A stretch of 64,000 nt of DNA from contig NC_134841.1 in NCBI RefSeq assembly GCF_965363235.1, positions 38,159,440-38,223,439 of the forward strand. Direction: 5' to 3'. A program made the position numbers and the translations under genes. Position 1 is the first letter of the stretch. Each line of letters begins with the position of its first letter. The notes beneath the pieces are model-generated. The model was not told the DNA's origin and ran no database searches. It saw nothing but the letters and a program-made list of their open reading frames with translations. Of this stretch, positions 10,367 through 22,715 are shown one piece after another. The DNA comes from Mytilus galloprovincialis. Its lineage: Eukaryota > Mollusca > Bivalvia > Mytilida > Mytilidae.

Positions 10367-11038
10367 TCACACATTGCCGATTATTGCTCCCGTTTGAGAT
10401 CAGACAGCGATACGACACGAAAAGTGAAAAAGTCAGATTAATATCCTCAATTATCTGGAATGTCCTAGCTATTATTGTCTGAACGCAGTCGTTTTAGTTC
10501 GTAGCAGATTCCTACTGGTCGGGAAGGGTCCGAATAGTTCGGCAAAGCACCCCGACAGTTAGGTGCGTCCCGTAACATTCGGGGAAACTCAGCCGATTTA
10601 GTCTAGTCGGATTACAATCGTGCCTATGTCGTGACAGATTCTGCTGTATCGGATCGAATTTCTAACAATGTTCTGTGTATTCGGTATGGTGTCCTGTGGA
10701 ACGGGAATGATCTGGAGAAATTTTTCATCGCTGTTTTTCCGGCGATTGACTCCAGATGGGAACCTGACCATTTTAGGACTGAAAACAGTTTTTTTTTTAA
10801 TTTAAGAACCTCATAATACAGTCTTGGAATGGTTCAAAATGCTGTTTTTCTGCAAACTAGAAAACTAATTGATACTGATGAAAAAAAAAAATTCTTATTT
10901 TCAAGTGTCGTTGCACCTAAAATTCACCAAAAAAACCCCTAGCTAATGCGGGGTTCACACATTGCCGGTTATTGCTCCCGTTTGAGATCAGACAGCGATA
11001 CGACACGAAAAGTGAAAAAGTCGGAAGATTATCCTCAA
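10181..11038 (+). repeat. Tandem duplication of about 581 bp spanning a LINE and a DNA element
   Basis: 'cctgaccatttcaggactg' at about 10180 recurs as 'cctgaccattttaggactg' at about 10762. The whole LINE-tail plus element-head order repeats until the second copy is cut at 11040. The junction lies inside the DNA element (GATGGGAACC joined to TGACCATT) with a 3-base ACC overlap, suggesting microhomology-mediated duplication. Confidence 0.85.
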
Positions 11039-11040
11039 TA

Positions 11041-13794
11041 CAGTAGTTCAGGGAAAGCTTGTTCGCGACCTAGAATTCTGAGTGGGTCAAGCGTTTAATT
11101 AAAACTCATGGGAGAATATACGAGATTTGGTTGAACTGGGGGCAAAGTCATATATGGTACACATCAATATTCGGTGTTTAATAGGCGTTTATTAGGACGC
11201 CTGCCGCTTTCCCGTTTACCTGTGAAAAGTCGTTGAGTGTCATCTGTTTTTTGTTTGTTTATGTTTATGTGTAATAAAGTAAAATAAGTAATATTTTGAA
11301 AAATTTCGGGACATAGTGTTTAAAAATTACGGGAGAAAATTGGAAAAGAGAATTGAAATTACTGCTTGCAAAAAGCCAAAACGAAATGTTTGATAAAGAA
11401 GGAACGAGGTCCTTCAAGTCCCTGGAAGCTGTTAAGAACTTTGAAGAAGTTTATGTGCAGAAATATAATTTTTTGTTGATTGAAAATAATTTCCAGAAAC
11501 ATGCTGGCGTAATGGCATTAATTGCCAAAACAGTATAGCATACAATGGTGACACTACATAATTTATTCTCTTTAGCCTTTTTTCGGGAGAATATAGATAA
11601 ACAATCTAAACCATATGATTGTCATGTAAGACGGAGCTTTTTGAAAAGTTGTTGCTGGTCATAACACATAGTCGTAATGAATGATATTATGCGTTGTATT
11701 CAATAAAAAATAAACATCATGGCTTCATAAATGTTATGTTTTCAATATTGTATCATAAATAATCTGACCGTTAAACCTTGGTACAGTACATACGTTCCTT
11801 GTTCAAACCATGATAAAAATATAAAGTTCCCATAAAATCAAACAGCTACAGATCGTCATATGGAATTAAAATCTTAGCAAAAAAGTCGCACCCACTTATA
11901 AGATATATAAATGTCTTTACTCTGACTGTTGCATTTTGAATACACGAGTGAAAGTCCAGCGCAATGTAGAACAAAATAGTTTCAACATTCATATATCATT
12001 ATCATCATCTTGACCTGCATGGATATGCTTTTAACTTGCAACTGGACGATTAAACAAAACGGTTATTGACGACTGCACGAAAACCTTTACTTCAGACAAA
12101 ACATGAAATTAACTGTTCAGGAAAAACGAAGTCCATCTAGTAGTAAACTACGGGAAAATGAAAATAAATATTTGCAAAATTTTGCCCTGGATACTGTATT
12201 TTGGACAGAAAGAAGCTCCCAATTTCCCGAAATTCCATTATGTTTGACAACGATTTTGATGTAAAACAAAACTTTAACCACAGACTGAACCTAAATGCTG
12301 AATTAGTCGGCGTGAATGCTGACGACGGAACCTAGCATCGCTAAGTATCGCTTTCGCGAAACTTGTCAAAAAGAAGGATGTATGTCAAAAGCAAGTAGGC
12401 AGCTATTTCACTCATAAATCTTAAAGACCTCCCTGCTTTCGACAAGACGACACTAATTTTCTTTTTGTCTAGGGGGGGGGGTCTTTTTTCTATAGTAATT
12501 GTAGTATAACAAAAAAAATCGCATTTAGTATCATTTTTCTACCTACTAACGTGAATTTACTGACACAAAAATAAATATACGACAGAACTGTGCATTAAAA
12601 GTATGTAATCAAATGCCAAACTATATATATTGGAATTAACTTGATGTTCTGTATACAATATTATGTATGCTTCACAATATATCAAAATAAAATGCTGAAC
12701 GACCCATCTATCCGATGCATTTGAATTAAGCACAAAACATTTATGTAAATACACGCATGCAATCAGGGCTAGCATTTTGAACATATATTTTAATGGTACC
12801 TAACTGTCAGAACATGATTACGATTATTAAGGGTATATAAATTGTCTCTAACTGTCGCCTGGTGAGATTAATAGTTTAAGGTAAAACTTTATGATACCAT
12901 ATGGCCTAGGTGTTGATTGACTTTTATTTTTATGACCTAAGATCAGTTCCTCAGATATGGTAATGAAATAGCACCTGTACCTTCTTGAATATACAGACGA
13001 TCTGCTAAGTGAACATCACAGCATGAATCTGTCCATTTTTGCGTGAAGGTAACATTCAAAGTCAGGTGACATATATCTAACCGTTCCTTTTGTAATTAAG
13101 ATTAATTAACATAACGGTCAAAATAGTCTGTTTTAATATGTCAGTGGAATCTTCAGCTTTAGAAGAATGTAACAAACTTTGTATTTATAAACGATATAAA
13201 GTAGTATTTGGTTTTGAAAGATACTTAGATTTTCATTGTAATGTATCTATATTAACAAAATTGCGTAGCGGCACACTTAGACTAAATGTTGAAGTTGGTC
13301 GTTATCTGAATACTCAAAGAGAAAATAGAATTTGTATATGTTGCAATATGAATGTTTTGGAAGACGAATATCATTTTGTTTTATCATGTCCAACGTATAG
13401 ATCTGTGCACATAGAATTTTATATTTATTCTACTATTCTTGGCCAAATCGGCACAAGTTAGATAATTTATTCTAAATCTCTGACAGTAAAAACTATCATG
13501 CATTTATTCAAATGCAGCCGCTTGGAAAATTAGATCACATATAATGTCATAATATTATTGTATACTCTGTAACTTCTGTTCTCTGCTGCCTTTTATTTGT
13601 CATATGTTGTATATATTTTCGTTTGCCATAGCATGTGAAAATAAATTATGCATATGACTACAGTAATAACGATGCCGATTTGGTAAATCAATAAACTGAT
13701 AATGCCCCCAGTTTATCAAATCTCGTATCTAATTAGTCGATAACGCAAAATCACGATCGATCTTGCACATGCGCATTGCTTCCCTGAACTAGAG
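11041..13794. mobile_element. 2.75-kb TA-flanked TIR element nested in the previous one
   Basis: Left end CAGTAGTTCAGGGAAAGC and the reverse complement of the right end, CTCTAGTTCAGGGAAGC, match. A second shared block (TACGAGATTTG, then AACTGGGGGCA) lies about 80-90 bp inside each end, so the TIRs are roughly 100 bp and imperfect. The flanking dinucleotide is TA/AT, and the uninterrupted duplicate copy (at about 10445) shows the empty site. TA insertion with CAGT ends fits Tc1/mariner, but no transposase was recognised. One unrecognised 61-residue frame lies at 11353-11538. Confidence 0.7.
13130..13650 (+). mobile_element. LINE C-terminal fragment with CCHC motif
   Basis: Frame 13138-13461 reads LTKLRSGTLRLNVEVGRYLN, then ENRICICCNMNVLEDEYHF and a following C. 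This is the CxxC...HxxxxC zinc-binding tail found at the end of many LINE reverse transcriptases. It is followed by an AT-rich 3' region ending near a GCCATAGCATGTGAAAATAAA-type tail. It is 5'-truncated and lies inside the TIR element 11041-13794. Confidence 0.7.
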
Positions 13795-14358
13795 TATTAT
13801 CTGGAATGTCCTATTATTGTCTGAACGCAGTCGTTTTAGTTCGTAGCAGATTCCTACTGGTCGGGAAGGGTCCGAATAGTTCGACAAAGCACCCCGACAG
13901 TTAGGTGCGTCCCGTAACATTCGGGGAAACTCAGCCGATTTTGTCTAGTCGGATTACAATCGTGCCTATGTCGTGACAGATTCTGCTGTATCGGATCGAA
14001 TACCTAACAATGTTCTGTGTATTCGGGACGGTGTCCTGTGGAACGGGAATGATCTGGAGAAATTTTTCATCGCTGTTTTTCTGGCGATTGAGTCCAGATT
14101 GCGAACCGTTTTTGCCGAAACCGTTCCGAAACAGTCCCGTTATTAATTCTAATTTCGTCAATGATACCCAAGTCAGAGTCCCGACAAATACAGAAAACAA
14201 TACGACTGAGACCAGACAAAGCCGTTTGCAATGCGATATTTATATAGCGGACCGTGATAGGATTACGTTCCGACAGTACCTGATCATCCCGAGTATGCCG
14301 ACAGTTTTCGAACGGATTACTTCCGTCAGCGTCGGTTCACTGTCTTGTCACTATCTTA

Positions 14359-14529
14359 GTCCTATAATATAATTTAAGACGCTGCAGGTTCATATCATTT
14401 ACATTCAACGTTTTTTATCGGATTTTTTTTTACTATAATCAATGTTGAACCGCGTTGATAGTAAAAAAAATCCGATAAAAAACGTTGAATGTAAATGATA
14501 TAAACCTGCAGCGTCTTATATTATAGGAC
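14359..14529. repeat. Near-perfect foldback, arms about 75 bp
   Basis: Arms 14359-14436 and 14458-14529 are almost exact reverse complements (GTCCTATAATAT...ATATTATAGGAC), with a 21-nt loop centred on TTGAACCGCG. Transcribed RNA would form a long hairpin. It is probably an autonomous small foldback/MITE insertion or a local inverted duplication within the older element. Confidence 0.9.
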
Positions 14530-14755
14530 CACTTCGGGATAAACTCGCTTGGAAACGGTTGAATTTCGACGCCTCCTGAACAATATCTGATTGTTGTCGT
14601 GATTAAATTATTTTTTTTTTAATTTTAATTAAAGTTTGAATTTCCATCCACGATTCATAGGATCTTGATCAGACTTTTAATAAATTTTAATCGGGAATGG
14701 TTCTGTCAAGGACGGCAGTAAAAATCGCGAATGTGTGACCCCAGCTTAACAGAAG

Positions 14756-15508
14756 TTAGGGTATCTTTTTGATACGGCTTTAGAAAGGTTAAACTTGTGT
14801 TTTTAACTTGAGCAGATTTCACAATACTGTATTTAGGCTTCATGGTTCATTAGACAAAATGCCTCACGGCTATGCTTTTGGGCACTATATGATTTGGCGG
14901 AATAGTTCTTTTGTTCTAATTTGTGAACACTTTATCATGGAATTCATTTTGAATTTCTAGTTACACGAAACAGGCTGTTCACTTAGGATAAATATCACTT
15001 TGGTTGGAAAGTCTCTTGCATAAGGTAAGTTTTATTCTTTCTTTAATGATAACATGTTACAAATTAATGGAATAGTAATAGAAGTGTTGAATCAGTGTTG
15101 CACAAAATGTCAAGTTTATTTTGGTGGCTGTTGAAAACGAGTTTATAAAAAGACAATCCATAAAGAAGATTTAACATTCAAATTTCATTATTCAGTAATC
15201 TGCTTTGAATTTGTTACACTACTATATTTTCCCTGGCGGGTCTACTCGACCCGCACGGCCAGCGTGTTTTTTTGTTGTTGGTGTAAATTGAGTTGAAATA
15301 ACATGCCATAGAAATAAATAGAAATAAAAAAACAGGTCTATAAAGTATTATGTAGTATAAACCATATTCAGTGCTTGACAGGATTGTATAGTTGAGTCTA
15401 TCATTTTTGTTGTACTGACAACTATTAATTATTAATAATTTCAGGTTGGGAACAACCCCTCAAATGAGGGATAACCTATCAATGTTACAGTAATGACTAT
15501 CCCTATTA
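14756..15508. other. Spacer with one exon-like donor
   Basis: Mostly AT-rich without a frame. A canonical donor-like CATAAG|GTAAGTTTT lies at about 15024-15025 on the plus strand and could end an untranslated first exon of a plus-strand transcript. This rests on one motif only. Confidence 0.25.
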
Positions 15509-15756
15509 CAAGGCCGTAACTAGCCTCTTTGAATATTGAGGCAAAATGTATTTTTGGCGAGGTATCTGGGGGCCGCTCAAGGCCCCCAGAAGCACTGAGA
15601 AAAATAACGCAAAATCGTGCATTCTGAGCGCTCAGTCTGAGCGTTTCCCGGACTCTTTCTTACATTGAAACGCAATATTAATTTTTAGCTATTCCTTTCA
15701 ACAATATTCTTGTCTCAAGGCAAAAACATAGATTCATTGTAATTTAAGACTTTTAT

Positions 15757-17490
15757 GAGGGGGGGGGGGGCAAGGGGGGTCCCAATAACAGCAAAACAGC
15801 AAATTGATTTGGCTCATAACAGATAACAAGGAGTTAAAATGGACAAAAACAGATAACAGTAAATGAAATATTAAAATAATTCGGTCTTTGACAAATCAGT
15901 ATTTCTTATTACGGATATAATCCTTTGTAATGCATTCCATTTTCTATGACTTTGTTTTTAGTATTAATTTATGTATCTAGAATGTGTTTAAATTACTACT
16001 CAATAGATTATAATATTTTTATACGCTCGTTTACGGAACGTATTATGGTATACTGTTGTCCGTCTGTTGTCAACATGTCGGACATTAACTCAAAAGCTCT
16101 TTAACCAATTTGCATTTAACTTTGGGAACTTGTTTATATCTATTGACGTGAGCTCCCTTTTTTATATAAATTTTAAATTTTAAGTTTCTGGGTAATGGGT
16201 TTTATTAATTAAAAAGGGGGGATTTTCCAGTTTTCAGACATTAACACAAAAAATGTTTTCAGCAGTTCTCATGAAACTTTGCTGAAATGTTTATATCTAT
16301 TGTTGTAAACTCCCTTTCGATTTTTATTAATTTTAGATTTTATGTTATTGAGTTAAGGGATTTTATTCATCAGAAAAAGGTGGTATTTTCTAGTTTTCAA
16401 AAATAACTCAAAAATGCTTTCAGCAGTTCTCATGAAACGTTGGTGTATTGTTTATATATATTGACTGAAGCTCCATTTGTTGCTAATAAAAAAAGTGACC
16501 TAAAAGAGTTTGAATATTCTGACTTTTTCTAAATGACCATTTATTAAGGTGTGTGAATTTTTCTTAATAAGACTGTGAGGCAAAGTGGTATATAGGGTAG
16601 AAAAAACCAAAGGCACCAATTATAAGCATGCAATTTATCAAGTACTTCGAACGAATTTTGACACTCCAAAAGCAATTTATTCCACTATTTTCAAAGGCCT
16701 TATTTGAACAATTTTTTATCAGCTGAGGTTTTTGATTGTACCAAGTGTACTAGTAAGTAGAATACATATAGTTTAGTAGGGAAACAATGGCTTGAAACGA
16801 AATAAATCTTTGTTTGTAATGAGTTATGTGCAGCTTCGGAACCCAAGTACATGGTTGGAACTTTCATTGTACAATGCATTTGGTTCTGCTTTGAAAAGAA
16901 TCACAGAGCTGAGTATATGTACCATGTTATATAAAAGGTTAAGTGGTTGTTAGGACCTAGTCCTTAATTGAGATACTTGTCAGATATTCCTGGCCATATG
17001 TTTTCCTATTTGTCATTTTAAGAATTGTTTTAATTTAATGTGTTCGTACGGGAAACAAGGAACATTATTCTCAAACAAAAAATTAAGATAATTCTAAATA
17101 CACATTCATAAAAAAAAAAATGGAATTTATTACAAAGGATAATCATAAGATATACTTGACCTGGACCTCACTTCTGAGATGGGTATATGTTAATGGAATC
17201 CTTCTCTGAATACGGGACAAACATATTAGTAGTGGTAGACCCCAATGTCCAATGATCTTCAATTTATACCAAATATTGACTGTCAAAAAAAAAATGCTAA
17301 AAATGCTAACATCGAAGTACTTGATTTCAATAACAGTTAACAGCAAATACATTATCACAATAACAGAAAAGCCTAATAACAGCTAACAAAGAATAAGACA
17401 ATAACAGCTAACAGCAAATATATTTTCAAAATAACAGATAAATTAAAATGCCCCATAACAGCATAACAGTTAAACCCCTTGCCCCCCCTC
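15757..17490. mobile_element. 1.73-kb element with G-run TIRs and 6-bp TSD
   Basis: Starts GAGGGGGGGG...CAAGGGG; the reverse complement of its right end is GAGGGGGGGCAAGGGG. Identical TTTTAT at 15751-15756 and 17491-17496 forms a 6-bp duplication. ATAACAG motifs recur near both ends (about 15785-15860 and 17365-17470), like subterminal binding sites. A family F hairpin repeat occupies part of the interior. Confidence 0.75.
16021..16500 (+). repeat. Hairpin-headed repeat family F (TATACGC...GTATTATGGTATAC)
   Basis: The head TATACGCTCGTTTACGGAACG reads into GTATTATGGTATAC and then three diverged blocks of about 170 bp, each with 'TTTTCAGACATTAACACAAA'-like and 'GCAGTTCTCATGAAAC' segments. A second copy is at 22263-22545. 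Confidence 0.65.
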
Positions 17491-18635
17491 TTTTATGTTT
17501 TACGGGGACACCATTAAATGTAGACCGATATGTAGGATAAAACAAAAACCGAAATTCACATAATCATTATGTCTGTCTGTTCTTGTCTTGTATTGTGCTT
17601 AATTCAGACTTTGGTGATTTTTTTATGACTAGATTTAAATATAGTGACAATACAGTATTATACTATAAGTACTAGTACTGCTTATGTCGACACTAAGGAC
17701 CATCTTGACCTTGTTTTACGGTATTAATGATTCTTTCATTTTTGAAGACCTTCCATCAACTATCAAGCTGAAGAATAGGGAAAAAAAACTTTGGCCATTG
17801 ATCATTTGTATTTTTTCTATGTATTGACCTTGTGTGAGATAAGGTCATGTGCACGTTTACTCCATATTCTTTTATTTTCTGTTTAAGAGTCTGAACACGA
17901 CTTCATGCAAGTTTAATCCTTCAATGTAAAAGGTCATATGGCAATACATTGACGTTTTTTTAAAGATGATTTGAGACCGGGAACAATTGATGGTCTTACT
18001 TTAATTAAAACCATGTCAGCTATCTAGTTTTATCTACAAAAAAGAGCCAGTTTTGTATTCTTTGATATCAAGTTCAATTCTCCATGCAGAAACGACAATT
18101 TTTTTTCTATGTCCAGAAGCATCGTATATTCTTAAAATAGTTTCTCGTACAATGTCTGGACATCGGTGGACTTGCAACATTGCAAAACCACACCTTATAA
18201 ATGAAAATCAACACTATGCAGACTATAGTTATAAAGTGGGACAATAAATGAACAAAAGACACACCCGGAACACAGAAGTACAAACAATAGACCATCAACT
18301 CTGAAAACTAAAAGTAAAATAGAAACATGGGTCACGAAAAACATGCAGGGGCGATATCAGAGAGTGAAGAGAACTTGCTTCTTGCAAGACACTTTCCGTG
18401 AAAACAATTCAGGTTGATATGAAGACAATCTTGTTTCATTATTATTTTTTTTTTTTTTTTTGAAATTTCCAACATGAGGCATTTGCCTCATTTGCCTCCA
18501 TGTAGTTACGGCCCTGTATTATGAGGGGTACACTTCAACAATATTCAAGTGATATGAAAAAAAATATTGTAAAAATCACATAGTACAAATGTGCACATAA
18601 TTATATTATTTGAAGAAACTTTACCCAAAGAACCA

Positions 18636-18780
18636 TGGCGGGTCCAAAGGGGGGGGGGGGTGTGTTCTTTGGAAAGATTTGGTTGATTATATAATTATAG
18701 GGATTCACTGAAGCAAGACTGGAGTGGGCCCCCCTTAGGACGGTCAGCAGTCCCCCTTTATGATAAGTTCTGGATCTGGT
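18636..18780. mobile_element. Short G/C-run element (GGCGGGTCC...GGATCTGG)
   Basis: Starts GGCGGGTCCAAAGGGGG and ends near TTCTGGATCTGG. It shares 'TTTGGTTGATTAT' and 'GGGATTCACTGAAGC' with 46734-46862, so both are copies of one MITE-like family. Confidence 0.55.
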
Positions 18781-18783
18781 ATT

Positions 18784-19692
18784 ATATGGTCAAAACATGT
18801 CCAAAAATTTTCCCCCTTTTAAGTTAAAAAATCAAAAGCTTTTCTTCAACCGCTAGTAAAATGTCACCCCATTGACTGATGGACAGTCCCAAATTTAAGG
18901 GTTATCTCCACCTGGGGTGACAACCTATATATTAATTTGTGTAGGTCCTGCCAAAAACATGAATGATACAACAAAATCATATTTTATAGTCACTATGGAA
19001 ATGTGCTACATGCACAATATGTGAGGTAAGCTACCGGTAAGCATTATTTTGAATTAATTAACTTGGCATGTTTTTTTTTCCATATGATTTCTCTTATCTA
19101 AAAATGCCAAGCAAGCTATAGTTATGAAATTATAAATTTAACCTAATGAACAGATGAAAAGGAACAATTTTAATTACTAAAATGTCAAGGCACAGGTCAT
19201 CAACAAAAATAACTTTTCAGGAGAACTAGATAAGTTTATTTTACAGGACTTCTGTCTTCATGACAGAAAGTTTTAAATGGAAAATAAAAAAAGAATGAAA
19301 TTTCTGCATGAAAATTTCAAAGAATTAAGTCGATCAATAAACCAATAAATTAAAAATCCTTGCCTTATTAAAACTCAAATTATTTTATATTTCACAAAAG
19401 TAAACACTTTCCCGAAAGAAATTCCTCTTGTCTGATAATATAAACCACCTGAATTTCAATAACAGAGAACATATTTATACAGCTGAAGTTTCTGTTCAGA
19501 AAAAAGTACTTTTTTTTTTATAAAAGAAACCCGCGTCTTCAAATTTATAAAACCAAAATTTTAATCAGACTGATAATGCAATATGTTTAAAGGCTTAGCT
19601 GAAGTCCACAATTTGGCACTCTATTAAGCACTGATGCCTCTGAATAATTTGGAAGATTTTGCAATGTGTTGATGACAATATAACATAGATGA
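18784..19692. other. AT-rich spacer
   Basis: No supported coding region. Low-complexity T and A runs only. Confidence 0.4.
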
Positions 19693-19838
19693 CAGTGGCG
19701 GATCCAGCTATTTTTAAAAGGGGGGGTTTCCCAACCCAAAAAGGGGGGGGGTCCAACTATATGCTCCCATTCAAATGCATTGTTCGGCCAAAAAAAAGGG
19801 GGGTTCTAACCCCCGGAACCCCCCTGGATCCGCCGCTG
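19693..19838. mobile_element. Full-length GGATCC palindromic MITE, 146 bp, 5-bp TSD
   Basis: CAGTGGCGGATCCAG at the left and CTGGATCCGCCGCTG at the right are inverted. GATGA occurs immediately on both sides, consistent with a 5-bp duplication. The centre has opposing G-runs and C-runs around 'CATTCAAATGCATTGTTCGG', so the whole element can fold. This is the reference copy for the family in this window. Confidence 0.8.
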
Positions 19839-19916
19839 GATGAAGAGATAATCCCAATGATGGCAGTGCAATGCATTAGAGTGGTACAACAATGTTACTA
19901 TTATATTTGTTAACTT

Positions 19917-20218
19917 TTTTTATGCACCACCTACAATAGTGGAGGGCATTATGTTTCCTGGTCTGTGCGTCCGTTTTCTTCGTCCGTCTTTTCGTTTGTC
20001 CGTCCGTTCATCTATCCATCTGTCCAGCTTCAGGTTAAAGGTTTTGGTCAAGGTAGTTTTTGATGAAGTTGAAGTCCAATCAACTTGAAACTTAGTACAC
20101 ATGTTCCCTTTGATATTATATTTAATGTTTAAAAATTAAAAGTTTTGACCCCAATTTCATGGTCCACTGAACATGGAAAATGATAGTACAAATTCATGTA
20201 CTTTGGACACATTCTTGT
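19917..20218 (+). repeat. Hairpin-headed repeat family D (ATGCACCACCTACAATAG)
   Basis: Head TATGCACCACCTACAATAGT...GGGCATTATG can pair imperfectly and is followed by a CCGTC-rich stretch and 'AAGTCCAATCAACTTGAAAC'. A second copy is at 60170-60500. It runs without a break into family E at 20219. Confidence 0.75.
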
Positions 20219-21585
20219 TTTTGTCGAAAAGTTGCAGAAAGCTCGACAGGGATAGTGAGCGATCCGGTGGTGGCATTAGCCAACTTCTAAATAAGCTTTA
20301 TATTTTAGAAGGTGGAAGACTTGGATGCTTCATACTTTGTATATGGATGCCTCATGTTCAGAAGTTTCTGTCAGTCACATGTCCAATGTCCTTGACCTAA
20401 TGTTTATGATTCAGTGACTACTGTAATAAAAAGTTAACGATTTTTGTCTAATGTTAAATTATCTCTTATTATAAGTAATAGGATAACTATATTTGGTATG
20501 TGAGTACCTTGCAAGGTCATCATGCCCGTCAGACAGTTTTCACTTGACCTTGACCTCATTTCATGGATCAGTGAACAAGATGAGGTTTTGATGGTCAAGT
20601 CCTCATCTCCGATACTATAAGCAAAAGGTGTTGCATATTCAATGTATGAAAGGACTGTAAGGTGTACATGTACAACTCAGGCAGGTAACATCTGACCTTG
20701 ACGTCATTTTCATGGTTCAGTTTCTTATACTGTTTGCAATAGATCTACTAAATTTGGTGTATGGAATAATTGTAAGGTGTACATGTCTAGCTGGCAGGTG
20801 TCATGACCTTGACCTCATTTTCATGGTTCAGTGGTCAAAGTTAAGTTTTTGAGTTTTGGTCTTTTTTTTCCAATACTATATGCAATTGGTCAACTATGTT
20901 TGGTGTACGGAAATATTTTATGATTTTTATGTCAGTCGCACATTTTTTATTTGACCTTGATCTCATGTTCACAGTCCATTGCTCATTGTTAAGTTTTTGT
21001 GTTTTGATCTGTTTTTCTTAAACTATAAGCAATAGGTCAATTATATTTGTTGTATGGAATAATTGTTAGCTGTACATGCCTGCCTGGCATGGTTCATCTG
21101 ACCTTGACCTCTTTTTCATGGTTTATTGCTCATTGTTTAGTTTTTGTGTTTTGGTCTGTTTTTCATGAACTTCATGTATAAGCAATAGGTCGATTAACTA
21201 TATTTGTTGTATGGAAGAATTGTCAGCTGTACATGTCTGCCTGGCATGGTTCATCTGACCTTGACCTCTTTTTCATGGTTTATTGCTCATTGTTAAGTTT
21301 TTGTGTTTTCGTCTGTTTTTCATGAACACATTTCATGTATAAGCAATAGGTCGATTAACTATATTTGTTGTATGGAAGAATTGTCAGCTGTACATGTCTG
21401 TCTGGCATGGTTCATCTGACCTTGACCTCTTTTTCATGGTTTATTGCTCATTGTTAAGTTTTTGTGTTTTGGTCTGTTTTTCATGAACTTCATGTATAAG
21501 CAATAGGTCGATTTTAAACTATATTTGTTGTATGGAAGAATTGTCAGCTGCACATTTCTGTCTGGCATGGTTCATCTGAAGTTTT
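20219..21585 (+). repeat. TGACCTTGACC repeat (family E), copy 2 with head
   Basis: The head has TGTCGAAAAGTTGCAG...CTCGACAGG followed by 'GATAGTGAGCGATCCGG' and about nine TGACCTTGACC-type blocks of 130-150 bp. The last blocks (from about 21070) are nearly identical to each other, a recent local expansion. Confidence 0.85.
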
Positions 21586-22262
21586 TTTTCCTCCAAACTT
21601 TATATTTTTTAGTATCATTACAAAGTTATAAAGCATGGAAGTTGATAAGAAAGTGTTTGTGGTAATTGAAATAGCACATCAATCCAACTGAACAATGTAC
21701 TAAATCTTTTAAAAATAATTTGTATGATTGTCAATGAGACAAATTTTCACCAGAGAACAAATATTATGAGGTAATTGTAACCAATACAGTACTCACACAG
21801 TATGGCCTTTAACACAGATCAATATATCCCATATACATAAAGATCTGATTGCTATTAATTCCCCCCCCCCCCCTTTTTGGGTGACTGGGGACTAGAAATA
21901 TCAGGTCACTATAGGGCTTTCTCAAACTGGAAGTAAAACTCTCGCCAGAGTGGGGCATTAATATCACTGCATGAGGTAAAAAACATGAATGTTAAATATG
22001 ATACATTGTGTACAGAGTTCAGAACTCTGTGGATTAAAAACCTTGCTTATAAAACGTTATCTCTTTGAGAGGTTATATTAGTAGGTGGCATAAAATATTT
22101 TTCATAGATTTTATTTTTTTAATATTTCAAAAATATTACTGAAATATCATATCCTCCAGACATATTCCTTGTCATTACACAGGCTGTCTAATAGTTGTTA
22201 TAATTTCTATGTCATTTGGTCTCTTGTGGAGAGTTGTCTCATCATACCCCATCTTTTTATTT
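21586..22262. other. Spacer with H fragment
   Basis: Contains a C-run at 21862-21875 and a 3' fragment of repeat H at 22195-22258 (GGTCTCTTGTGGAGAGTTG). Nothing else supported. Confidence 0.5.
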
Positions 22263-22545
22263 TTATACGCCCATTTAAGGGACGTATTATGGTATACCTT
22301 GTCCAACATTAACTCCAAAATGCTTTAACCAATTTGCACTAATACTTTTAGTTTCAATCTTTATAAATTTTAAATTTTGTGTTTTATAAGTCATGAGATT
22401 TTATTTATAAAAAATTGGGGATTTTCCCATTTTTCAGACAATAACTCAAGTGCTTTGAGCAGTTTTCATGAAACTTTGGTGACAGGTTTCTACCTATTAA
22501 ATTAAACCTCCTTTAATTCTTTTTTTTTAAATTTATAACATTGAT
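22263..22545 (+). repeat. Hairpin-headed repeat family F, copy 2
   Basis: Head TATACGCCCATTTAAGGGACG followed by GTATTATGGTATAC. CCC pairs with GGG where the 16-kb copy has different bases. Then 'AATTTGCAC' and 'GCAGTTTTCATGAAAC' blocks as in that copy. Confidence 0.65.
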
Positions 22546-22715
22546 GACTTATGGAACTTTATTCTTTAAAAAGCGTACAGCTTATCATGCGCTCTTGCCA
22601 GTCAACTCTGAATTATCTAACCATTGACAATTGGAAATCTTTTCTCTTAAATTTAGTCTAACAGAACAAAAGAAAAGTTTCTGATTGTCAATTATTATGT
22701 CAATATCTTCATATT

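Larger units (their letters stand above)
10948..14745. mobile_element. DNA element with GGGTTCACACATTG ends, heavily nested
   Basis: Left end GCGGGGTTCACACATTGCC mirrors the right end, whose reverse complement is GCTGGGGTCACACATTCGC. A truncated duplicate of the left part lies at 10360-10761. The internal GC-rich sequence, with several TCGG/CCGAC motifs, is unlike its surroundings. An insertion at 11041-13794 and a foldback at 14359-14529 interrupt it. Open frames in it have no recognisable domain. Superfamily not assigned; flanking duplications are not convincing. Confidence 0.65.
15509..18516. mobile_element. 3.0-kb TA-flanked element, GGCCGTAACTA ends
   Basis: Left end CAAGGCCGTAACTA and the reverse complement of the right end, CAGGGCCGTAACTA, differ at one base. 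TA lies on both sides (15507-15508, 18517-18518). Next to the ends are GAGGCAAA/TTTGCCTC blocks. The interior carries a nested G-rich-ended element (15757-17490) and a mussel repeat segment near 18225-18420 (AAAAGACACACCCGGAACAC). No coding region is recognised. Confidence 0.7.

Noticed and set aside
14010-14372. 120-codon frame in the DNA element
   Set aside because: The overlapping opposite frame is equally open and neither shows a domain; the sequence is duplicated noncoding element DNA.
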